The notes under the pieces are model-generated. The model worked only from the letters and a program-made list of their open reading frames with translations, ran no database searches and had not been told where the DNA came from. This document shows, one piece after another, positions 17,964 through 26,722 of a stretch of 64,000 bases of DNA. A program made the position numbers and the translations under genes. The DNA is taken from positions 1,364,001-1,428,000 of the forward strand of contig NZ_FMHV01000002.1 of assembly GCF_900091465.1 (NCBI RefSeq), given 5' to 3'. Positions within the stretch are counted from its first letter, which is position 1. Every line of letters begins with the position of its first letter. The stretch comes from Micromonospora rhizosphaerae (GTDB taxonomy: Bacteria > Actinomycetota > Actinomycetes > Mycobacteriales > Micromonosporaceae).

Positions 17964-18842
17964 TCACCGTCGAAGCTCGGCCACCTCGCCCAGCCGCTCG
18001 AGCTTGTGCGGGTTGCGGATCGCGTAGATCTGAGTGATCCGGCCGTCGTCGATGACGAACGACACGGCCGTGTCGTTCTCGCCGCCGGGGTCGATGCGCG
18101 CCGCGATGCCGCCGTTGAGGTCGACGATGAAAGCCGTGGCGCCGGGCGCGACCTCGGCGAAGCGGGCCATCACCGGGGCGAGCTTCGCGGCCCCGCGGAC
18201 CGGCTTCGGGATTGTCGGGGCCAGGCCGCCGCCGTCGCCCACGACGAGCACGTCGGGAGCCAGCACCTCGAGCAGTCCGGGCACGTCGCCGGTGGTCAGC
18301 GCGGCGAGGAACCGCTCGACCACCTGCTCCTGCTCGGTGCGGCTCACCGACATCCGCGGCCGGCGCGCCGCCACGTGCTTGCGGGCCCGCGTCGCGATCT
18401 GGCGCACCGCCGCCGGCGACTTGTCCAGCGCCTCGGCGATCTCGTCGTACGGCACGTCGAAGACCTCGCGGAGCACGAAGACCGCGCGCTCCGTCGGTAG
18501 CAGCGTCTCGAGTACCGCCAGCATGGCGATCGACACGCTCTCCGCGAGCTCGACGTCCTCGGCGACGTCCGGGCTGGTCAGCAGGGGCTCGGGCAGCCAC
18601 TCGCCCACGTACTCCTCGCGCTGCCGCGCGAGCGTGCGCAGCCGGTTGAGGCAGAGCCGGGTCACGATCCGCACGAGGTACGCCCGGGGGTCCCGGACCT
18701 CGCAGCGCTCGCCGTCGACCAAGGCTGCCCACCGCAGCCAGGTCTCCTGCACCACGTCCTCGGCGTCGGCGACCGAGCCGAGCATCTCGTAGGCGACGGT
18801 GAACAGCAGGCTGCGGTGGACGACGAAGGGGTCCTCGCTCAT
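17964..18842 (-). CDS. ECF41-type RNA polymerase sigma factor with SnoaL-like C-terminal domain
   Basis: A 292-residue ECF sigma factor. Sigma region 2 reads LFTVAYEMLGSVADAEDVVQ and region 4 VFDVPYDEIAEALDKSPAAV followed by RQIATRARKHVAARRP; after it comes a SnoaL-like domain (VVERFLAALTTGDVPGLLEV to YAIRNPHKLERL), which defines the ECF41/SigJ group, where it replaces an anti-sigma factor. ATG at 18842 overlaps the stop of the upstream carboxymuconolactone-decarboxylase-like gene by 4 bases. ECF41 factors are known to sit beside and control such COE genes. A matching promoter is seen at 19498-19524. Confidence 0.93.
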   Translation of the reverse strand: MSEDPFVVHRSLLFTVAYEMLGSVADAEDVVQETWLRWAALVDGERCEVRDPRAYLVRIVTRLCLNRLRTLARQREEYVGEWLPEPLLTSPDVAEDVELAESVSIAMLAVLETLLPTERAVFVLREVFDVPYDEIAEALDKSPAAVRQIATRARKHVAARRPRMSVSRTEQEQVVERFLAALTTGDVPGLLEVLAPDVLVVGDGGGLAPTIPKPVRGAAKLAPVMARFAEVAPGATAFIVDLNGGIAARIDPGGENDTAVSFVIDDGRITQIYAIRNPHKLERLGEVAELRR

Positions 18843-19429
18843 GACGCGGACGCTACTCCCGGTCGCTCGGCCAGCGGCTTTAAGCCGCACGCGGCGGCGA
18901 AGCCGTCGGACTCGATGCCGAGCGCCACGTTGCCACGCGTGCTCATGTTCGCGAATGCGATCACCGAGGTGAGCTCGACCACGGCGGGAGGTCCCAGCTC
19001 GGCGTGCAGCCGGTCCACCAGCTCGTCGGTCACGGTCGGCGGTGTCTGGCTCATCGCCTCGGCGTACTCCAGGACGTCCCGCTCCAGCGGAGTGAAGACG
19101 TCCGCCTCACGCCACCGCGGGATCTCGCGCGCCTTCTCCACGTCGAGCCCCTTGTTGCGGGTCTCGAAGTAGTTGAAGTCCAGGCACCACGTGCAGCCGA
19201 CTAGCGACGCGACCGCCATGTGGGCGAACGACTTCAGGCCCTCGTCGCAGGCGTCCCACTTCTGCAGCTTGCCGCCGAGGCCGAAGCTGGCGAACAGCAC
19301 CTTCGGGTTGTGCCAGTAGACGCCCACCGCCGTCGGCACCTTGCCCAGTTTCTTCTCGATCATCCGCTTGATCAGCGCTCCCTTGACGCCGGTGATCTCG
19401 GCCGGGGGGATGCGGGTCGTGTGCTCCAT
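18839..19429 (-). CDS. Carboxymuconolactone decarboxylase (AhpD-like) family protein
   Basis: A 196-residue AhpD-fold protein. The redox motif is Cys79-Thr-Trp-Cys82 in VGCTWCLDFNYFE, the C-x-x-C of alkylhydroperoxidase-like members. The start at 19429 is set by an AGGAGGAGAC ribosome site directly before it. It is the first gene of an operon with the ECF41 sigma factor; carboxymuconolactone decarboxylases are the C of the COE partner genes of ECF41. Likely role is a peroxidase or thiol-linked stress response, inferred from the family. Confidence 0.9.
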   Translation of the reverse strand: MEHTTRIPPAEITGVKGALIKRMIEKKLGKVPTAVGVYWHNPKVLFASFGLGGKLQKWDACDEGLKSFAHMAVASLVGCTWCLDFNYFETRNKGLDVEKAREIPRWREADVFTPLERDVLEYAEAMSQTPPTVTDELVDRLHAELGPPAVVELTSVIAFANMSTRGNVALGIESDGFAAACGLKPLAERPGVASAS

Positions 19430-19440
19430 GTCTCCTCCTG

Positions 19441-19466
19441 TGTCGGTGGCTGTGTCGGTGGCTGTG
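19441..19466 (-). repeat. Short tandem repeat in the leader of the CMD-ECF41 operon
   Basis: The 12-base unit tgtcggtggctg occurs twice in tandem, followed by a weaker third copy, between the promoter and the ribosome site. It lies in the presumed untranslated leader. Confidence 0.6.
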
Positions 19467-19497
19467 CCGACGGGTTGGTAGGTCGTCACGCCATGGA

Positions 19498-19524
19498 GAC
19501 ACCGGCCGGGCCGCGGATGTGACA
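19498..19524 (-). promoter_or_regulatory. Putative ECF41 promoter of the CMD-ECF41 operon
   Basis: On the minus strand TGTCACA is followed after exactly 16 bases by TGTC. The published ECF41 consensus is TGTCACA-N16-CGTC, so only the first base of the -10 element differs. The site lies about 70 bases before the CMD start codon. It is the expected autoregulatory promoter and resembles the perfect site at 28945-28971. Confidence 0.75.
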
Positions 19525-19801
19525 TCGAGCGGGAAAAACGGCTGGTCTGTTCGTCGTAGACAGTCGGTGTACTCCATCGTGGTCCAGGCGTCCTCGGGGA
19601 TCGAGGAGATCGCAGTCTTGACCTTGGCGTCCAAGCGCACGGTGACCGAGACGTCCGCGCCCGACTTGAGTGCCAAGGCCGGGGCGCAGCGGAATGACGT
19701 TCCGTACGGGCGAGCGGAACGCGGCAGATCCGGATGCCCGTGCGGCCGGGAACCGGCGGAGGACATGTAAGCACGATCATCCTTGGGGTGCGAGCAGAGC
19801 C

Positions 19802-20431
19802 CTATTCGCGGCCAACCCAGGTGGCAACGCACGCCTCGTTGCCCTCGGCGTCTGCCAGAACCCACCACATCGGCGCGTGCGCTTCGGAGACGAGGCGGCC
19901 GCCGGCAGCCAGGGCGGCGGTGATGCGAGCCTCGGCTTGATCGTGCGGAACGGCGACATCGAGGTGCATGCGGTTACGCTCCGGGCGCGCCTCCTCCATT
20001 GGCTGCAAACCGAAGCTGGGGCCGCGGCGCGCCGGATCAGCCAAGTAATCGTCACCGATCTGGTGATACCCAAGCAGCGCCCGCCAGAACGGCAGCACGT
20101 CCGCGCCGACGAGTGCGTCCAGGGTGATGTTGATGAGTTGCACAGCGGTCGGGTCGGCTGGGATGTGCAGTGCCTTGGCGGCGGCCGAGATCCGTCGAGC
20201 CAGCGCGATGTCGCGCCGGGACAGGGACACCGTAACGCCGGCGTAGCGCAGGTCGACGTTGAGGTACTGCTGCTCGGCTTCGCCGACGAGTCGGCCGATT
20301 TCATTGACGAGCGCGATGCCGAGGGCCAGCGTGCCGGTCCGGAAGTAGGCCGAGACCACATGGTAGAGAGAGCGCCAGTCCTCGACACCGTCGGCCGCGT
20401 GGAATCGCCCAGCGGTGATCTGCACCGTCAT
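19802..20431 (-). CDS. VOC-family protein fused to a pterin-carbinolamine-dehydratase-like domain
   Basis: A 209-residue protein. Residues about 12-95 resemble 4a-hydroxytetrahydrobiopterin dehydratase (LALGIALVNEIGRLVGEAEQ, then VDLRYAGVTVSL and SRRDIALARRISAAA), but the usual active-site pair of histidines (H-H-P-D-V-D) reads QQYLNVD, so the dehydratase is probably inactive. Residues about 100-209 are a glyoxalase-like VOC domain (FWRALLGYHQIGDDY, NRMHLDVAV, APMWWVLADAEGNEACV). This fusion is known in actinobacteria as a VOC protein of unknown substrate. The start at 20431 is chosen because the domain begins shortly after it; upstream in-frame sequence is not family-like. Confidence 0.8.
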   Translation of the reverse strand: MTVQITAGRFHAADGVEDWRSLYHVVSAYFRTGTLALGIALVNEIGRLVGEAEQQYLNVDLRYAGVTVSLSRRDIALARRISAAAKALHIPADPTAVQLINITLDALVGADVLPFWRALLGYHQIGDDYLADPARRGPSFGLQPMEEARPERNRMHLDVAVPHDQAEARITAALAAGGRLVSEAHAPMWWVLADAEGNEACVATWVGRE

Positions 20432-20570
20432 GCTGGCGAACTTAACATCGGCAGCGCGACATGCGCTCACACCGTGGCTCTGACAACGACCAACACGGAC
20501 GTCTGCATCACCGACCAGACCGGAAAGCGCCCGGATCAGGTGCGCGCTCATCGGCAGTTCCGCGCACACT

Positions 20571-20598
20571 CAGCGGCAGATGCGCGCATCCGCTGCTA
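20571..20598. repeat. Near-palindrome GGATGCGCGCATC
   Basis: Around the centre of agcggcagatgcgcgcatccgctgct the two arms pair almost completely. It is near the end of the minus-strand frameshifted gene at 20641 and may be a terminator or a member of the GGATGC repeat group seen elsewhere in this zone. Confidence 0.4.
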
Positions 20599-20640
20599 AG
20601 GACGTGCGACGGCAGCGCCGGCTGCCTCTTGGCCTTGCGG

Positions 20641-21109
20641 TCAGTAGTGAGCGAGGATCTGCGCAACTGGGTGGCCGAGGAGATCAGCCGTCTTGGCGAG
20701 TTCCTCTGCGTCGAGTTCGTATTGCGATCGAGTCGGGTTCATGGCGCTCACCTCGAACCGTGCGAAACCGATGGGCCAGTCGTAGTGCAGGCTGTTCAGC
20801 GGGTACGACCGCACCGCAGCAGGGCACCGTCACGTCCAGGTGGTCGAAGCTCAGGCTGCCATTTGCCCTGACGACGTCCCCGAGCCAGTCCAGACCGATA
20901 TCCCGACCACAGCGCGAGCACGTGATCTGGCTGGTGTTCTCGCCGGCGTCGATGAGGGTCATCCGGTCGTAGAACTTGTATTCCACCTCGTCGACGGCGT
21001 CGTCGTGGCCCGAGAACAAGCTCGCAACGTAGGCAACGGCGGCGGCCGCGTCGTGGGCGGGCTGCCAGCCCGGGTTCGTCGGGATCAGGCGGATGTACGA
21101 GTCGCTCAC
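20641..21109 (-). pseudogene. Frameshifted hypothetical protein with zinc-ribbon-like cysteines
   Basis: The frame from ATG 21109 reads MSDSYIRLIPTNPGW, then SQITCSRCGRDIGLDWL and DVTVPCCG, giving two Cys pairs like a zinc ribbon. After about residue 100 the frame becomes Arg-rich. The continuation is found in another frame: LNSLHYDWPIGFARFEVSAM, then QYELDAEELAKTADLLGHPV and AQILAHY before a stop at 20641. So a 1- or 2-base indel near 20805-20815 broke the gene. The intact product would be about 155 residues; I recognise it only as a conserved hypothetical. An assembly error is possible but several neighbours are broken as well. Confidence 0.7.
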
Positions 21110-21616
21110 AAGCCAAGCATGCCTGGTGCTGTGCTCAGCATGTCGGGCGCCATCGATGCATGATCAGTCGAGCCGCCGCTTGCTCTGAATGCTCATCCGC
21201 CTTCTCTGGACTCCGCGCCCGCGTTGCCCGATGCAGCACGCCCGCGACATGGGGCACCCGACCAGCGGCAAATCCGGTCGTCCCAATTGCGGATCGAACC
21301 TGCGCTGGCGGAGAGGATCGCCGATGGACAATTGACGTCGCCATGGCAAGAGGATCCCGATGGACGACGCCACGGCTGAGGGCCTACGACGCCGACCCCG
21401 CGCTGGCCGCCCAGGCCCACCTCGAGGACGAAGTCCGCAAGACTATCGGACCCGTCAGGCAAGATGAGGGCATCAACGCCGCCTGAGCGCGGCAGCAGTG
21501 GGACCTTGTGCATAGGTTGGGCGCGGCTGGAACGGGCCCGGTGGGTCGCCGGGCTTCGCACGGGCCGGCAGCGGGTATCGAACCGAATCGTCATGAGGGC
21601 GCGAAGGAGGATCGTC
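21110..21616. other. Intergenic DNA, no recognisable gene
   Basis: 507 bases without a convincing gene on either strand. Short gene-like text near 21365-21484 (LRAYDADPALAAQAHLED) has no start or family that I can name. Confidence 0.3.
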
Positions 21617-22219
21617 ATGGCAGGGACCCGGCAGATCCTGTTCATCCAGGGCGGCGGCGCGGGCGCGCACGACGAATGGGACGACAAGCTGTTCGACAGC
21701 CTGAAGCGGGAGCTCGGGGACGGGTACGAGGTCCGCTACCCGCGAATGCCCGACGAGGACGACCCGAGCTACGCCAGGTGGAGCGCGGCCATCCGGCGTG
21801 AGATGACGGCCTTGGACGACGGCGCGGTCGTCGCCGGCCATTCGGTGGGCGCGACGATCCTCATCAACGCGCTCGCCGAGCGGCCACCGGAGCCGGAGCT
21901 CAGGGCAATCGTGCTGATCGCCGCTCCGTTCGTCGGTGCGGGCGGCTGGCCCGGCGACGAGTTCGAGCTGCCGCACGACCTCGGCGCGAGGCTGCCGCAA
22001 GGCGTGCCGGTGCATGTGTTCCATGGGCTCCAGGACGAGACTGCCCCACCGTCGCATGCTGCCCTGTACGCCCGCGCCATCCCGCATGCACAGCTGCACC
22101 GGCTGCCCGGGCGCGATCACCAGCTGGACAATGACCTGAGCGAGGTTGCGAAGACGATTAGTCCTAACGATCTCGGCCCCCGTCACCCGGGCATAGCCAA
22201 GAGCCCACAGCCCTCCTAA
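21617..22219 (+). CDS. Alpha/beta hydrolase (RBBP9/YdeN-like)
   Basis: A 200-residue small serine hydrolase fold. It opens with QILFIQGGGAGAHDEWDDKL, has the nucleophile elbow GHSVGATI, and the catalytic His in LPGRDHQLDND; the acid residue is probably in HGLQDETAP. The start is set by gaaggagg seven bases upstream. The last 20 residues (after LSEVA) differ from the usual family ending, as if the 3' end had been exchanged or shifted. Substrate unknown. Confidence 0.85.
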   Translation: MAGTRQILFIQGGGAGAHDEWDDKLFDSLKRELGDGYEVRYPRMPDEDDPSYARWSAAIRREMTALDDGAVVAGHSVGATILINALAERPPEPELRAIVLIAAPFVGAGGWPGDEFELPHDLGARLPQGVPVHVFHGLQDETAPPSHAALYARAIPHAQLHRLPGRDHQLDNDLSEVAKTISPNDLGPRHPGIAKSPQPS

Positions 22220-22730
22220 TCGACAGTCACGGCCTCGGCGCTCGGGTGCCTACGCACGAGGTCACGCTGCTGCCGTACCCAACGACGCCTGACACCAGCG
22301 GGCCGCCACCGAAGTTCCACAACTCGGTCAACCTCGCGGAATCGATCATCCCGAATCAGCGCTCAAGCTGCACCACGGGCTCACGCTGTCATCCGCAGGA
22401 TCGGATGCACTGTCATCGGCAGATGCGGATGCTCGGCGCGGACGGCGCAGGTCTCGGCCCGTGACAGAGCGTCACTCTGACGGCGTTGATGAGGTGAATT
22501 CCGACTACTCGATCAACGGAGCCTGCCAGTCAGTCTCAACCCCCGATCCGTGGCCCGACCCCGTCAGGGTCGACGATGGAGTCGGGGCGTTCACCTTCGT
22601 CGCCGGTATCGGGCCGGCCCTGACCTTCGTTCGCGCCCGGTCATGAGCGACCGCGCGCGGACCGCCGCGTGATGCAGTCCGGGGCAAGGCCACCGTGCCT
22701 CTCGCCCCGGCTCAGGCCCACGGCGGCGGC
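22220..22730. other. Intergenic DNA containing a tandem pair of small repeats
   Basis: No gene is recognised in these 511 bases. At 22387-22432 lie two adjacent copies of a short repeat (tgtcatcsgcaggatcggatgc-type) that recurs at 23624 and 30213. Confidence 0.4.
22387..22432. repeat. Tandem pair of the TGTCATCGGCA...GGATGC repeat
   Basis: Two copies, 22387-22409 and 22411-22432, of the pattern TGTCATC[CG]GCA-n-GAT[CG]CGGATGC, 24 bases apart. Related copies are at 23624-23645 and 30213-30234. Confidence 0.6.
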
Positions 22731-23280
22731 TCATTGCAGGACGAATGAGAAGTCCCTGTGAGTTCTGCGGTTCAGCGGAACGCCGATCTTGACGGGGCGA
22801 GCGATCTCCCCGCGGCTGATGCCCAGCCCCTGGGCGATGAGCCGTTCGGGGCGAAGGGGGCACGGGCTCGTCGAAGATGACCGAAACCTGGATGGGCCAG
22901 GGGCTTTCGGGAGGGGACGGGGCGAGCAGTTCCCGGCATGAGTCCCACTCCAGGGCGAACCGGTTGCGCCGGGCGATCAGCGGGTCGAGAAGGACGCGGG
23001 CGACGAGGGCAGAGAAGATGCCGGAGCAGCCCTCCAGAAGGATCGGATCCAGGTACTGGACCGGGACGCGATCGTGAGCGGTGATTTTGCTGCTGCGGTC
23101 GCAGGAAACGCAGGCGACCAGGAGCCAGATGTCGAGGAGTTTGCCGTTGGCATCGACGCGGAACTTCCCGTCGCCGGTGCTGGCGAGGCCGGAATGGCAG
23201 TGGACGCAGCGGAACGCGAGCAGGGGAAGGCGCGTGCGCCGAACGGTCCAGGACAGAACGATATGAGGACGCGTAGACAT
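22731..23280 (-). pseudogene. DUF1062 domain protein, frameshifted
   Basis: From ATG 23280 the product reads MSTRPHIVLSWTVRRTRLPL, then FRCVHCHSGLASTGDGKFRV and CVSCDRSSKIT, with two Cys pairs typical of DUF1062, and RVLLDPLIARRNRFALEWD. After VIFDEPVP the frame is lost; the family C-terminus continues in another frame as RPERLIAQGLGISRGEIARP, then VPLNRRTHRDFSFVLQ and stop at 22731. The lesion lies around 22850-22862 next to a run of C. Intact length would be about 183 residues. Function of DUF1062 is unknown. Confidence 0.8.
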
Positions 23281-23749
23281 GATCTCTCTGAAGACCTGAC
23301 GGAAGGCATGGGAAAAGAGCCGACGGCGACGTCGGCGACCGATGCACGGGGAAGGTGTCAGGTCTAAAGAGCAGGCGGCGTCACGCGGGGTGAAGTCCTC
23401 TCGTGAGGTCGGAGAAGAAGATCCAGTTACAAGGTAGGGCGGGGCGGGCTGGCGAGACCACCCATTTTTGTCCTGGTGCCGAGCACTGAGGGGCGGGTCG
23501 GCGAGCTGGGCGTCGACCACGCGCCGATCGCCCCCGCGGCCCCTTTCTGCCGTATTCCGGCGGCCCCCAAACTGACGTGCAGGCATGGGGCAGAGGCTCT
23601 GCAATAGCGCCGCACGGCGCACTCTCATCGGCACGTCCGGATGCAGGCATTCGCGATCCGGTTACCTTCCGTGACGAGCGCTTCGCGGCATGTCCGTGCG
23701 TTCGGAGACCGAAGCGTTGATTACCGCTAGGTGATCACGCAGCGCGAGG
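23281..23749. other. Intergenic DNA with one repeat copy
   Basis: 469 bases with no recognisable gene. It contains repeat copy A (23624-23681), and the last 60 bases approach the 3' end of the minus-strand hypothetical gene. Confidence 0.35.
23624..23681. repeat. Dispersed repeat, copy A
   Basis: About 57 bases beginning CTCATCGGCACGTCCGGATG and containing GGTTACCTTCCGTGACGAGC aligns without gaps to copy B at 30213-30270, roughly four bases in five identical. Unit function unknown. Confidence 0.7.
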
Positions 23750-24308
23750 CTACGGGATGACGCAGTCCCAGGAGCCCGAGGTCAGGCCTCGCTCGCCGGC
23801 ACGCCGAAGAACACTCTCCTCGCCGAGTACTGAGAACCCGTCATTGCCCCCGGGCCAGAACAACGCCAAACGACGGCTACTCCCGGCCACCTCAAGGAGT
23901 CGGTTGACCTCAGCGGCAGGGGCGATGGAGCACTCCATCCAGGGATCCTCTGTTGCGGGCACCTTAGGCTCATCCGCGGCATACATGTAGAGATAGCGGG
24001 GCGTGCCGTTCACTGCCAAGGCATAACCGGCCGAGTCTTCGTCGAAGGGTCCGGTGACCGTAGCCAGATGCAGCTCAACGCCGCAGTCATTGAGCGCGGC
24101 CGATATGCCGCCTAGCCACGCATCCACCTCCCCATCGGCAAGGTCCTCACCATCCGCGCGCCACGCACCCCCAGCGGTCCACATCACGTCTTCGCCGGAG
24201 GACAGGGCCTGCATCAAGGCGCACCTGTGATCCTCAGCGATGTCCCGACCACAGCCCCGCATCTTCCAATGCGGAGATGAGTTCCTCGAACGGAGTCACG
24301 GCGACCAT
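23750..24308 (-). pseudogene. Conserved hypothetical protein, frameshifted near the N-terminus
   Basis: From ATG 24308 the frame reads MVAVTPFEELISALEDAGLW and stops after SGHR; in the next frame the protein appears to continue RDIAEDHRCALMQALSSGED and on to the end RRAGERGLTSGSWDCVIP. The join around 24245 needs a 1-base change. The later part includes DAWLGGISAALNDCGVELHL and NGTPRYLYMYAADEP. The joined product would be about 185 residues. No family is recognised. If the downstream ATG at 24262 is used, a 170-residue product lacking the first helix would be made. Confidence 0.55.
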
Positions 24309-24399
24309 GATGCCGCAGCTGGCGGTCTACCATCGCCCACCCAACGCTCTGTCATCGGCATGACCGTGCACCATGTCCGGCGCGACCAGCGCCCGATCA

Positions 24400-25902
24400 G
24401 CGGCATAGAAAGACGTTCTGCGTGTCGATGCAGGACGTAGGAACGTCCCCCTGATGCGCTTGTCGGGCTTGGTGTCCCATCGCAGGAGGAGGACGTTCAT
24501 GGGTAACGGTAGCGGCGTGTCCCGGGGTGACCGCAACCGCAACGCGCGGCTTGCTCGGTTGCGGGTGCTGGTCCCGGCCACGAACGCGATCGTCGGCATT
24601 GATCTGGCAGATAAGAAGCAGATGGTCGTGGTTACCGATCATGACTCGAAGGTGTTGGCGCGCAAGACGTTCAGGTGTCGGGCGTGGGATCTGGGTGCGG
24701 CGTTGGACTGGGCCGCTGAGCGGGCCGCGGTGAAAGGCTGGGCGGGGGTGACGGTGGCGTGCGAGCCGACCGGGCACCGGTGGCGGGTGCTCGGGCAGCT
24801 GGCCGCGGACCGGGCGATGCCGTTCGTGTGCGTGCAGCCGATGCTGACGTCGTGGGCGCGGCGCAGTGAGGACCTGACCTCGGACAAGACCGATGAGAAG
24901 GATGCGGTGCTGATCGCCCGGCTGACCGCGCAGCTGCGCTGCTACGTACCCGAGCCGGTCGATGAGACCTGGGGCCGGCTGCGGCATCTGGGCGCCCGCC
25001 GCGAACAGCTCGTCATCGAGATGGTCAGCCAAATCCAGCAGATCCGCGCGCTGCTGGAGTGCGTCTGGCCCGCCGCGCTCGATACCGCCAAGCAGCCGTT
25101 CCGCTCCCGCACCTGGGCGGCGGCGATGACGGTGATCTGCGATCGTGACGGCGGTGACCTCGCCCGCACCCGACGCCTCGGCGCGGCCCGGTTCGAGCAG
25201 GCGGTGCGCCGTGAGATCACCCGCCGGGGTGGGTGCAAGCCCTCGCTGCGCATCCTGCGGCACCTGTTCACCGCGTTGACCGACCCCACCGGGGTGACCG
25301 CCCACCGGCCCGGCGCGCTGGAGCGGGTCGCGTTCCTGCTGCAGGACTGGCAGGCCGCCGCCGACAAGCTCGCCGACACCGAGACCCGGATGACCGACGT
25401 CCTCGACGAGCTCAAGCTGACCGAACTGGTCACCTCCATCCCCGGCCTATCGGCCGTCGGCGCCGCGGCGATCCTCGCCGAGACCGGTGACCCGAACCGG
25501 TTCGCCACCGCCCGTGCCCTGGTCAAGCACGCCGGCCTCGCGCCGCGGGAGAAGCTGTCGGGCACGTTCGTTGGTCGCACCAAACTCACCGGCCAGGGCC
25601 GGCCCGCGCTGCGTCTGGCCGCCTGGCGGGCGGTCTGGGGCGCCCAGCGCGGCAACGCCGTTTACGCGGCCCGCTACCACCATCTGACGACGCGGGAGAC
25701 CAACAGGCTCACCGCAACCCAAGCCCAGACCGTGATCGCCGCGGCGATCCTGCGCCAGTTGCACGCCGTGATCACCACCGGCCAGGCCTGGGATCCCCAC
25801 ATCGCAACTCACGGTGCAAACGGCCGCCGGCAGCTGGCTCTGGCCGCCTGACTCTGCCGTGCGGCGTTCAAGCCGACGGTCGGGGCGAGCCCTACGCGGC
25901 AT
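24400..25902 (+). mobile_element. Probable extent of IS110 element B, flanked by GCGGCAT
   Basis: The heptamer gcggcat occurs at 24400-24406 and 25896-25902 on the two sides of the transposase gene, with similar bases after it (atagaaagac and ttgagacac). This could mark the element ends or the recombined core. IS110 elements have no terminal inverted repeats, so the ends cannot be fixed from sequence alone. Confidence 0.35.
24499..25851 (+). mobile_element. IS110-family transposase (lineage B)
   Basis: A 450-residue intact transposase, distinct in sequence from the one at 16352-17581. DEDD catalytic residues: Asp35 in VGIDLADKK, Glu89 in VACEPTGH, Asp132 and Asp135 in KTDEKDAVLIARL. The C-terminal domain carries LTSIPGLSAVGAAAIL-like text and KHAGLAPREKLSGTFVG with the conserved Ser. 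The start at 24499 follows AGGAGGA at good spacing. A bridge RNA would be expected in the flanking non-coding ends. Confidence 0.92.
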
Positions 25903-26131
25903 TGAGACACAACCTGATCTCGACGCACATCATGGGCAGCCCCGGCCCGTCGTCCCATCAACCCGATTACACGTTGCTGGGGACCAACCCCATCACCGCT
26001 ATGCAGGGACAGACGACGGCCGAGGCACCGACCAGAAGCTTGACACAAAACGACTTACGCTGATGTGCGGACGCTAACCTCGGCGGCTCGGGCAGCCTAG
26101 CCGGTGGAGTAAGGATCTTTAGGATGGTTGC

Positions 26132-26494
26132 GTGTCGGTGGAGTTGGCGTCTTCCTGGTGTGCGACAGATCTCGGGGTCTACCGCCCATGCCGGTACACC
26201 TACGAGCGGTACCCGCTCAACAGCGTGCCTCCCGTATTTGACGCTCTCGGCGGCTTCCGCTGGCTTGGCGATCGGGGACAGCACAACGCTGACAACGTCA
26301 GCGTTTTGACCCGTCTCAACACAAGCCTCAACGCCGTGGGTGTGGCGCTGCCGGAAGACTTCGTCCAGTTCTACTCCTCGGATGGCTGGGCGGGCGAGCT
26401 GGACGCCGTCTCCGTGACTGGATGCTGGACCAGGCTCGCGGTCCGCTGCCCACGTTCAGTCCCGTCCTCGGCGCGATGGACTCCGTTGCCCTAA
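26132..26494 (+). pseudogene. SMI1/KNR4-like hypothetical remnant
   Basis: The first 95 codons from GTG 26132 read like a conserved protein: TDLGVYRPCRYTYERYPLNS, FDALGGFRWLGD, then LNAVGVALPEDFVQFYSSDG and SVTGCWTRLAV. The segment LPEDFVQFY resembles the SUKH (SMI1/KNR4) fold, which often includes immunity proteins. After LAV the frame becomes Arg/Pro/Ser-rich and stops, so the 3' part is lost or shifted. Family assignment is tentative. Confidence 0.45.
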
Positions 26495-26722
26495 TCGGCT
26501 TCGGCTCCGACAGCCGCCCCGCGGCCGCGAGGAACACCCTGGTCGGTCGGCCGACGATCCCGCGTCCGTGCTGATCCCGCGGATTGGGCAACGGCGTCTC
26601 CGTCGCCCGAAAAGCGTCCATCGTGCTCATGGATGCGCATGTGGAGCCCAAGTACTGACCCCGGCGCCAGAAGAAGGGCCGGGGCCTGACTCGGGCCCCA
26701 CATGGTCGGGACCTGCCGGCGG

